Source: Candidatus Heimdallarchaeota archaeon (GTDB taxonomy: Archaea > Asgardarchaeota > Heimdallarchaeia > Heimdallarchaeales > Kariarchaeaceae). Taken from it: a DNA stretch of 13,170 nucleotides. The notes below the pieces were generated by a model. It was not told where the DNA came from and did not search any database. It worked only from the letters and a program-made list of their open reading frames with translations. The stretch lies in NCBI GenBank assembly GCA_015522385.1, contig WAMJ01000291.1, forward strand, positions 1 through 13,170, in the 5' to 3' direction. This document shows, piece by piece, positions 7,354-13,170 of this stretch. Both the position numbers and the translations under genes were made by a program. How positions within the stretch are numbered: the first letter of the stretch is position 1; each line of letters starts with the position of its first letter.

Positions 7354-8716
7354 AATCAATTGGCTTCTGAATGAATTCCATATCCTTCGGAAGCAGTCCG
7401 AGATCAATGCAGTGTAGCTTGTTATACCCAGAGATGGCTACTAATCTTATCTGAGAGTTAAGTTTTCTGACTTCCTTCTGAAAATGGAAAAGATCCATAT
7501 TTTCCATATTGAGATCAAGAAGAACAGCGTCAATATCAGTAGGGTGCTTTTTTATTAGGGCGAGAGCTGCATCCGGGTCTGATGAGGTATTTGTATTGAA
7601 CCCAAGTTTGTTGAAGTATCGAGTGAGGGTTTCTCTAATCTCCTTCTCCGAATCTACAACAATGATATGCTTGGGGATATAATTTATCAAGGATGTCAGA
7701 TCTTTTTGCGGGACTAGTTCTTCCACCATGAAGGAGATGAATATCCTAGAATTCTTTTTATCCCTGATTATCTCGATTACAGCCGACATGTCGATTCTTC
7801 TGAAAATCCTTATCTCTTCAGAAAAAAGTTCAGCAGAAATTAGAACGTCCTCAAGTGGATTCTTCTGGATGACTGCGAGGAGGTCAAATTTCCAGTGATT
7901 GCTCCCTTGGTAATCAATTGGGTACACTGCGATTGAGATACTCTCCGTGTCAAACGTTTTCAGTTTAAGTAGGAGATGAAATAGTCCGTACTCAATAATC
8001 CGAGTGTCCGTATTAAGTTTTACATTGGGAGGAACTTGGAAGATGGTATTAATTGCGTACTTCTTCTCTACAAATTTCATCCATATTTTCTTCCCAACTT
8101 CGAGAAATTCAAGCAATGTGACCTCGGAATTAGATGACAAGGACTTCAGGTTCTTGAATGAAATAAGACGTCTTACGAGATTGTACGCATCGTCAATTGC
8201 TTCCATGACATTCTCCATATATATCCTGTCCTCATCATCTGTCTCAATCTTGTCAAGAAGTGTATCAGAGAACCCAAGTATTAGGGTCAATGCATTCCCA
8301 AAATCGTGACTAACACACTCCAGTAACTTTCCCTCTATCACAAGGTCTAGGAAGTTATCATCAAAATTAATTGAGCGAACAGATTTCTCAAAGAACCATG
8401 ATCTGATTCGCTCCTCGATAGCGAAACTTAAGGACATCTTATTGAAAAATTCAAGAACTATCACTGAGAGGGGTGTATCTATGTCCTTGGTTTCTGCGTA
8501 GACCAAACTTGGATGTTGGTAAATGTTGAACCCCCGGTTAAGATACGGGTCTTTTCTGAAGATAGAATACGGAACAAAAGTCAGCGAGATGTCCCGCTTT
8601 GAGATCCTATCGAACACCTCCTCGACAGAGTTAACAATCTCTATATCATAGAATTCATTTAACTCAGTGAAAATATTATGAGGTTGGTGTTCGCATAGAA
8701 CAAGAATTGTTGTCAT
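7322..8716 (-). CDS. Hybrid histidine-kinase-like protein with degenerate ATPase domain and C-terminal receiver
   Basis: Residues 1-105 look like a degraded receiver-like alpha/beta domain (ILVLCEH at 4-10, no acidic pocket). Residues about 128-190 match a HisKA dimerisation domain with H-box ECVSHDFGNALTLILGFSD; His137 is the likely phospho-acceptor. Residues about 200-335 sit where the HATPase domain should be, but the N-box Asn and the glycine-rich boxes are not recognisable: LFHLLLKLKTFD replaces the N-box, and IDMSAVIEII stands where GLGL is expected. Residues 348-464 are a receiver with Asp355/Glu357, Asp401 (AVLLDLNM), Ser429 (AISGY) and Lys451 (FIQKPI). Its last helix is short, ending 13 residues after Lys451. 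The protein may relay phosphate, or act as a pseudokinase scaffold, instead of autophosphorylating. It has no membrane segment. It starts 6 nt after the small EF-hand/TerB-like gene, with a weak Shine-Dalgarno (GGTAGGT, 4 nt before the ATG). Confidence 0.82.
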   Translation of the reverse strand: MTTILVLCEHQPHNIFTELNEFYDIEIVNSVEEVFDRISKRDISLTFVPYSIFRKDPYLNRGFNIYQHPSLVYAETKDIDTPLSVIVLEFFNKMSLSFAIEERIRSWFFEKSVRSINFDDNFLDLVIEGKLLECVSHDFGNALTLILGFSDTLLDKIETDDEDRIYMENVMEAIDDAYNLVRRLISFKNLKSLSSNSEVTLLEFLEVGKKIWMKFVEKKYAINTIFQVPPNVKLNTDTRIIEYGLFHLLLKLKTFDTESISIAVYPIDYQGSNHWKFDLLAVIQKNPLEDVLISAELFSEEIRIFRRIDMSAVIEIIRDKKNSRIFISFMVEELVPQKDLTSLINYIPKHIIVVDSEKEIRETLTRYFNKLGFNTNTSSDPDAALALIKKHPTDIDAVLLDLNMENMDLFHFQKEVRKLNSQIRLVAISGYNKLHCIDLGLLPKDMEFIQKPIDFKTLQFRFYN

Positions 8717-8722
8717 GAAAAC

Positions 8723-9109
8723 CTACCAGTCTGAATCTAATATCGAGATGACCTTTTCGAGGAGGACCAGTTCGTCATTGGTTACAATTTGATCACGTTT
8801 AGCGATAGCTTCGGCTTCCTTCTTTATGACTTGTTCAAACTCCTTCAAGCCTTGAACTTCACTTTCTTCAATGACCCCATCCTCAATCGATTCAATTACT
8901 CGTTTGGCGTACTTCTCAATGTTACTATTTACATTTAGGAGCAGTTCCTTCTCCTCGTCTGAGATCTGGTCATCTTCCATCGCAACTTCAATCATCTCAG
9001 CCATGCTGTCAGTCAGTGATTGGAGTCTGAGGAGTAGACGGTTAACATCGTAATCGGCCACACTTGAGTAAGGACCTCCATCTATAAAAATAGTTCTTGG
9101 TGTTGTCAA
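8723..9109 (-). CDS. Small acidic helical protein with EF-hand/TerB-like repeats
   Basis: The 128-aa protein is not a family I can name. After a short N-terminal tail it is nearly all helix and very acidic. Three related segments can be seen: residues 43-60 (AMEDDQISDEEKELLLNV), 75-92 (SIEDGVIEESEVQGLKEF) and 103-120 (AKRDQIVTNDELVLLEKV). Each has a short polar loop, an Ile, an acidic stretch and an LL/L helix. This resembles both EF-hand loops and the DG-x-I-xx-E motif of TerB-like helical proteins, but canonical 12-residue Ca2+ ligands are incomplete. The start is TTG at 9109, 28-29 nt from a TATA-like atttaaat, fitting a leaderless mRNA. An alternative GTG at 9061 has GGAGGT 12 nt upstream and would remove 16 residues. 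Being first in a two-gene operon with the kinase-like gene, it may be its partner or regulator. Confidence 0.72.
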   Translation of the reverse strand: MTTPRTIFIDGGPYSSVADYDVNRLLLRLQSLTDSMAEMIEVAMEDDQISDEEKELLLNVNSNIEKYAKRVIESIEDGVIEESEVQGLKEFEQVIKKEAEAIAKRDQIVTNDELVLLEKVISILDSDW

Positions 9110-9133
9110 TATCTATGATGAGAAAGAGAGAGA

Positions 9134-9141
9134 ATTTAAAT
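9134..9141. promoter_or_regulatory. Shared palindromic TATA-like element between divergent genes
   Basis: The self-complementary octamer atttaaat lies in the 51-bp gap between the divergent genes. Its centre is about 28-29 nt from the TTG at 9109 (minus) and 23-24 nt from the GTG at 9161 (plus), so one element could serve both directions. A second AT-rich block, cttaaatt, lies at 9144-9151. The gap has little room for other control sites. Confidence 0.42.
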
Positions 9142-9160
9142 CACTTAAATTAGATAACTT

Positions 9161-11062
9161 GTGGAGATTCTTGATAGAACCATTGTGGGTACGAATCTCA
9201 AGATGGTTGACAATGACTTTTCCTTCGATATTTTCTCACTGGGCTTAGATGAGATATCAACATCAACCAAGTTGGAATACACAACAATTCTCACAGAATT
9301 GATAACACCAGTTGGTGACCTCCAGACCTTCCTTACAAAGTATCGATCTGAAGATATGGTGTATATAGGTCCTATTAGCTTCAAAGAATTTCAGTTGGTG
9401 TTTTGGGAAAAGGAGGGATATCTCGTCTTCATGATCACCGAGGCAGAAAGAGAGGTCTATTGGATTATCCAATCAATTAGCTACCTCCTTGAATTCTCTG
9501 AAAAACTGAGTCGCGAGACTATACTCGATATCAGATACAAGTTTCCCTCGGTATTATCTGTTGATCCAAAACTGAGGAACTTTGCTCTTGAAGATCCATT
9601 CCGTTCTATTCCCCAGACTTATTTCAAAGCTAGTATGATTCAGGAAGGGCCTGCATCCAAGGATCAAAGTGAGCTCGGTGAAATTATCGCTACTATAAGC
9701 AAGAACTTATCCTCCCTTAACATGGGATCTGGTAACTTACACGAATTAGGTGTATTAATTGAGAGTCTACTGTCACCTAGTCTCAACAGGGAGAGATTCT
9801 ACATATCTCTGAACCTTCTTGACGCTCTCGTCTTTTCTGGTATGGACAAGCATGAAATAAGTACAATCATAGCCCCCCATTACCTTAATCTTATTGAATA
9901 TCTTGATCTACAGGGATTCAACAATCTCTCCTGGGTCATCAAGGGTTACTTAGGGTTCTATTTTGGGGTGAAGGTAGATATTGAACCCCGCCAAATTGAT
10001 GACTACAGTATCCCAAATATCTACTATTTACTGCCTCATCTCATAAGAGTGACAAGGGAAACAAAAAGTATTGAGAATATTGAGGGAGAGCTTTCTACTC
10101 TTCTCGGTGAGATCATTGAGTTCGATTACCCATTTTATGGGCAGTCTTTCCTCTATGAGTCAATCGCGTATGTGAGTGCAGAGATCAAGAATTACCGAAA
10201 AGCGATGACCTATTTCACCCTTGCAGCTGATTATTACACTCTCGAAAGACAAGTTGAGGAGGTTGAAAAATGCCTGAAGAACTCGGTACAATCGTCGTGC
10301 ATGCACTACGTCGAATATGCCACTGCAGCAAATCTATTTCATTTCCTTGGACAAAATTCAGAAGGAATCAAGATGGGATGGATGGCGCTTAACCTCTCTA
10401 TGACAGTCGTCATGGATTCCCTCAATATTTCACTTGAGTACACACAGGATATTCTAGAAACGATACTCTTCCATATTGACGAGTGTAAAAGACCGCTGCT
10501 GAGTGAGGAGACCGACATGACCCCTGTAATTGAACTCAAGCTCGATGAGTTGATCAATTTTTACTCTGAGTTATTAAATGAAAAGACTGAGGATGTCACA
10601 AATGCACTACAATCTATCGAGATGCACAAGGAGAGCATAAAATTCCTCATGCCATTCACCCCACCAGTTTTTCTCTTTCTTACAGTAGATGGGAGGTTGC
10701 TTTATAGTGTTAAGGCAACTGCCGATCTCGAGATGGAGGAGTTGCATCTATCCAACCTTATGGCTGGAGTCCTGACTGCAGTCAGATCGATATTTGTAGA
10801 GGCATCTTTCTCTGGAGGAGGAGCTGTCAAAGAGATAAATACAGGGGACTCCACTCTGTTGATTGAAGCAAGAAATAACATTGTCGTCGTCGCCTCCTCA
10901 CTGAATATGACACAGGAGATTAGATCATTCACATTGGAAATAGCAGACCAAATTGATGAAGAGTTCTCACAATTGCTAGAGATATGGGATGGAGGAACAG
11001 AATCAGTTGATCCGATAGTTGATATGATAAATCAGAAAGTCCTGTCAGATCTCGTAAACTAA
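9161..11062 (+). CDS. Large protein with TPR-like helices and a C-terminal longin-like domain
   Basis: A 633-aa soluble protein without a recognised family name. Residues about 1-115 are mixed alpha/beta (EFQLVFWEKEGYLVFMITEAE). Residues 170-315 are helical. Residues about 325-445 look like TPR or SNAP-type helical hairpins (SFLYESIAYVSAEIKNYRKA, MTYFTLAADYYTLERQVEEV, EYATAANLFHFLGQNSEGIK). A charged linker (460-490) leads to a longin/roadblock-type domain at about 498-610: PVFLFLTVDGRLLYSV, helix SNLMAGVLTAVRSIFVEA, strands AVKEINTGDSTLLIEA and NNIVVVAS, and a final helix SFTLEIADQIDEEFSQLL. This last domain has the same order and position as the C-terminal domain of the response regulator at 5977-7353, so the two may share partners. 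The start is GTG; the next in-frame ATG (codon 15) would cut into the first strand. The stop overlaps the convergent gene's stop by 4 nt. Confidence 0.78.
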   Translation: MEILDRTIVGTNLKMVDNDFSFDIFSLGLDEISTSTKLEYTTILTELITPVGDLQTFLTKYRSEDMVYIGPISFKEFQLVFWEKEGYLVFMITEAEREVYWIIQSISYLLEFSEKLSRETILDIRYKFPSVLSVDPKLRNFALEDPFRSIPQTYFKASMIQEGPASKDQSELGEIIATISKNLSSLNMGSGNLHELGVLIESLLSPSLNRERFYISLNLLDALVFSGMDKHEISTIIAPHYLNLIEYLDLQGFNNLSWVIKGYLGFYFGVKVDIEPRQIDDYSIPNIYYLLPHLIRVTRETKSIENIEGELSTLLGEIIEFDYPFYGQSFLYESIAYVSAEIKNYRKAMTYFTLAADYYTLERQVEEVEKCLKNSVQSSCMHYVEYATAANLFHFLGQNSEGIKMGWMALNLSMTVVMDSLNISLEYTQDILETILFHIDECKRPLLSEETDMTPVIELKLDELINFYSELLNEKTEDVTNALQSIEMHKESIKFLMPFTPPVFLFLTVDGRLLYSVKATADLEMEELHLSNLMAGVLTAVRSIFVEASFSGGGAVKEINTGDSTLLIEARNNIVVVASSLNMTQEIRSFTLEIADQIDEEFSQLLEIWDGGTESVDPIVDMINQKVLSDLVN

Positions 11063-12369
11063 ACCTCAAAGCTCAACACTTTGGGATCATTAAGGAGCTC
11101 ATAAAGTACCTCTGCAAATGCATTGGCAATATCATAGGGCATAGAGGTTGTCTTTGTCTTATACCCATTCTTTCTCATCCTAAACCAAAACTGGTTCATC
11201 ATGTAACTCTTCTGCTTCTCAAAATGACCGAGAGGGTTGTCCGAGAAATCCCGGTAATATCTAATATCGATGAATGGGAGCAGAAACTGAGGGTATTCGA
11301 GAAGTACAGGAAAGAATTCTTCCATGAAATATTCCGTATATCGCTCTCTGTTTGCAATGTCTTGAACTCCGTACTCTTTGAGGGCCATCCTCTTAAGAAG
11401 GGACTCAATCAACTGCGCAAGTTTGGCTTTCCTTTGACCGTCAAATGTCCTGCCAAACTGGATTGTCTCGAAGATCATCGAATCAACCTTGGATCGAAGT
11501 GACTCATCTGTACCCTGTTCTGGAGCCTTTGCATTCATCTGAGCACGAATGCTCTCAAGTGCCTCTTCCTTACTCTTGATGCCCTCTTCAATTTTTGGTT
11601 TCAGAAGGGATTTGAGAGATTCATAGTACTTCACGTAGATCTGTGACATCGCTAAATCCCAATAAAGGTCGTCACCATATCCAATTGGGTAGTTTTCCTT
11701 TATCTCTTGGAAGATTTGGAACATACTGACCTTTCCGTGATTCTCCCCCAGTAGATTCCTTATGCCATATATTATTTGAGCTGTGATGAACCTAAGGTCA
11801 ATTGCTGCATCTATTGTGTTATAGAGATGAAAAATATGATCGAATAGTGGGAGTAGATGGGACCGAATTAGTATAGATGTAATCGCAATTTCTGCACGGG
11901 CATTGATGTTCAGCAGAACTATATCATTATTAAGCTCGTTTAGTTCTGTCTCAATGATACTGTTTGATTTGTAGTAGGCAGCAAGGGTTGCCATGAATAC
12001 AGATTCTCTCGTCATAGCCTCCTTTGTCCTTTCCTGAAGTGTCTTAAAACCAGAGTTATCCGGTTTTCCAGCAACTTCCCTCCTGTCCTTCTCTTCAGTC
12101 ATGATCTCAAGGAGATACTTGACATCTTCTGCGAATTGTTTTGCTTCATAGTTCTTGATGGCTTCATCAGTTAGACATATCCCATAGATTGCACTAGCGA
12201 CCTTGAGATCACTGGTTGAGAGATCAGGCAAAACCTCCTTTATTTTGGGGATTAGGCTCTGTACAAACTCATCTTGAGTGGTCTGGAAGACCTCTACTCT
12301 TGCGGATAGGCTGGTAAAGGCATTGGCAAATTCATTGGTAATTTCCTGCTGAAGGTTCCTTTCTTCCAT
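11059..12369 (-). CDS. Helical protein of unknown function, second gene of an operon
   Basis: The 436-aa product is almost wholly alpha-helical and soluble; I cannot assign a family. The N-terminal third has amphipathic helices with coiled-coil character (NEFANAFTSLSARVEVFQ, EFVQSLIPKIKEVLPDL). A hydrophobic helical core follows at about 130-215 (AEIAITSILIRSHLLPLFDH). A Lys/Glu-rich linker lies around 265-290. The C-terminal part is rich in aromatics (IDIRYYRDF, NQFWFRMRKNGYK). No catalytic motif, zinc site or membrane segment is apparent. Its ATG lies 3 nt after the stop of the zinc-ribbon gene, and a strong Shine-Dalgarno sits inside that gene's end, so the two are very probably co-translated and may form a complex. 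Its TAG overlaps the TAA of the convergent longin-like gene in the shared sequence ctaa (11059-11062). Confidence 0.75.
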   Translation of the reverse strand: MEERNLQQEITNEFANAFTSLSARVEVFQTTQDEFVQSLIPKIKEVLPDLSTSDLKVASAIYGICLTDEAIKNYEAKQFAEDVKYLLEIMTEEKDRREVAGKPDNSGFKTLQERTKEAMTRESVFMATLAAYYKSNSIIETELNELNNDIVLLNINARAEIAITSILIRSHLLPLFDHIFHLYNTIDAAIDLRFITAQIIYGIRNLLGENHGKVSMFQIFQEIKENYPIGYGDDLYWDLAMSQIYVKYYESLKSLLKPKIEEGIKSKEEALESIRAQMNAKAPEQGTDESLRSKVDSMIFETIQFGRTFDGQRKAKLAQLIESLLKRMALKEYGVQDIANRERYTEYFMEEFFPVLLEYPQFLLPFIDIRYYRDFSDNPLGHFEKQKSYMMNQFWFRMRKNGYKTKTTSMPYDIANAFAEVLYELLNDPKVLSFEV

Positions 12370-12372
12370 TTA

Positions 12373-13170
12373 TTATTCCTCCTGCCGACCCATGTCATAG
12401 ACCTTCTCGACATTTTCTATGTCCGTGATATCGTATTTTTGGGTAAGTACCCAGTCTGAGATTATTGAACTCCTAATGATCTGTCGGAGGGATAATCCTT
12501 TCTTGAACCCTTCTACCATATCCCTATTCAATGTAATGGCTGAGAGAGATGGAATGAAAATATCCTCATACTTCCTGTCTGTAAATCTACTATCAGATAT
12601 GGTTGTAAAAAGGATCAGTTTTCCATCTGAAAGCCGGTAATTTGTATTCAATTGAATTTTGGAGTTGTCAGATCGTGAGAAGGTGACCTTGCTTGGAACC
12701 GTAGCAAGAGTACTAAAATGAGTTGGTGAAAGTCTATTGACCGTAGTGGCGAGATTCCTAGGCATCATTACTCCCGTAAGATACGCTAAATAGGTGATAG
12801 GGTTAGTGCAGCGGGGATCAATAGAGTTGAAGATCTCCTCGGAGTCCGGAGGATACAGATACTGTATCTTTGAGAATTTCAGAATCGGTGGTGCTGTTAC
12901 AAGCTCACCCTCGCAGTTGGGGCAAACATCATTTGAGATAGATTGAATATCATCTACTGTGAATGTCTTTCCACAGCTTCCCAGACACTGTAATTCACCT
13001 GAGTCAATATCAAATTCTACAAACATTCCCATAATCATCGAAATTTGTGTTCTGGATTGTGAGACAAGATTCCTCATACCCCTCTCCGTGAAAATCTGGT
13101 AATGCATGTAACCAACAAGTGTATCTACAGTATTCTTGCAGATATCATAGACTTTCTCTTCATCAATGAG
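12373..13170 (-). CDS. Zinc-ribbon protein of unknown function, 5' end outside the window
   Basis: The first in-window ATG is at 13107 (244 aa), but the frame stays open to the window edge. The 21 extra codons read as normal protein (LIDEEKVYDICKNTVDTLVG before the Tyr-Met), so the true start probably lies beyond 13170. Numbering from the ATG, a zinc ribbon is formed by Cys41, Cys45, Cys62 and Cys65 (QCLGSCGKTF and VCPNCEGEL), preceded by a helical stretch (MRNLVSQSRTQISMIMG). This layout (helices, then ribbon) loosely recalls TFE, but the TFE winged-helix signature is absent. The second half (about 80-215) is mixed alpha/beta with strands such as GKLILFTTI. The C-terminus is acidic and ends 3 nt before the next gene. 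Nucleic-acid or protein binding through the ribbon is plausible, not shown. Confidence 0.7.
   Translation of the reverse strand, partial: LIDEEKVYDICKNTVDTLVGYMHYQIFTERGMRNLVSQSRTQISMIMGMFVEFDIDSGELQCLGSCGKTFTVDDIQSISNDVCPNCEGELVTAPPILKFSKIQYLYPPDSEEIFNSIDPRCTNPITYLAYLTGVMMPRNLATTVNRLSPTHFSTLATVPSKVTFSRSDNSKIQLNTNYRLSDGKLILFTTISDSRFTDRKYEDIFIPSLSAITLNRDMVEGFKKGLSLRQIIRSSIISDWVLTQKYDITDIENVEKVYDMGRQEE
12378..12383 (-). promoter_or_regulatory. Shine-Dalgarno AGGAGG for the 436-aa protein gene
   Basis: AGGAGG lies inside the last codons of the zinc-ribbon gene, 8 nt before the ATG at 12369. It is the best ribosome binding site in the window and contrasts with the starts of single or first genes, which depend on TATA spacing. 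This fits the common archaeal pattern: Shine-Dalgarno for internal operon genes, short leaders for first genes. Confidence 0.75.

Noticed and set aside
8004..8309. A 101-codon plus-strand reading frame opposite the kinase-like gene
   Set aside because: The minus-strand frame has clear HisKA and receiver motifs here; the plus-strand translation is low-complexity Ser/Phe-rich, a typical antisense shadow.
11224..11502. A 92-codon plus-strand frame inside the 436-aa protein gene
   Set aside because: It is fully contained antisense to a well-supported operon gene and has no start signal.
12373..13170. The zinc-ribbon gene as a second TFE homologue
   Set aside because: Only the position of a four-Cys ribbon is shared; the winged-helix signature with its Trp/Tyr-rich wing is missing and the C-terminal half is unlike TFE.
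1..13170. CRISPR arrays, tRNA/rRNA genes, insertion sequences or phage genes
   Set aside because: No regularly spaced direct repeats, cloverleaf-like sequences, transposase motifs or terminal inverted repeats were found by reading both strands.

Overview
The window reads as archaeal genomic DNA, most likely from an Asgard-type lineage (possibly Heimdallarchaeia-like). Three observations support this. One gene encodes an archaeal/eukaryotic transcription factor E (TFE/TFIIE-alpha). TATA-like boxes lie about 23-30 nt before several start codons, as expected for archaeal promoters and short-leader or leaderless mRNAs. Several proteins carry compact alpha/beta domains resembling the longin/roadblock fold that is expanded in Asgard archaea. 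The archaeal call is firm; the Asgard assignment is inference.

Layout, left to right. (1) 2-295 is the 3' end of a Gfo/Idh/MocA-family oxidoreductase. (2) 492-2834 encodes a secreted, sequon-rich surface protein with tandem Ig-like repeats and a PGF-type C-terminal anchor. (3) 2835-3119 is an intergenic region with a 9-bp hairpin and a good BRE/TATA promoter. (4) 3120-3665 encodes TFE. (5) 3711-5926 holds two same-strand genes: a longin-like plus coiled-coil protein, and a 508-aa multidomain protein with a longin-like N-terminus. (6) 5977-7353 encodes a response regulator with an intact receiver domain and a C-terminal longin-like domain. (7) 8716-7322 (minus), overlapping it tail to tail by 32 nt, encodes a hybrid histidine-kinase-like protein that keeps the phospho-acceptor His and a receiver but seems to have lost the ATP-binding boxes. 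It is preceded at 9109-8723 by a small acidic helical protein with three EF-hand/TerB-like repeats. (8) 9161-11062, divergent from the small protein, encodes a 633-aa protein with TPR-like helices and another C-terminal longin-like domain. (9) 13170-11059 (minus) holds two tightly packed genes: a zinc-ribbon protein whose 5' end lies outside the window, and a 436-aa helical protein of unknown function.

The most interesting part is 3711-11062. Bacterial-type phosphorelay parts (receiver, HisKA-like H-box, degenerate kinase) sit among proteins with eukaryote-like longin/roadblock-type domains. One is a direct receiver-to-longin fusion. My working hypothesis is a signalling module that links phosphorelay input to longin-type protein-protein output, perhaps towards small GTPases or membranes. 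No GTPase is encoded in the window, so that last step is speculation.

No tRNA, rRNA, CRISPR array, insertion sequence or other mobile element was recognised. Genes are dense, and no gene-free stretch exceeds 300 bases; the longest are 296-491 and 2835-3119.
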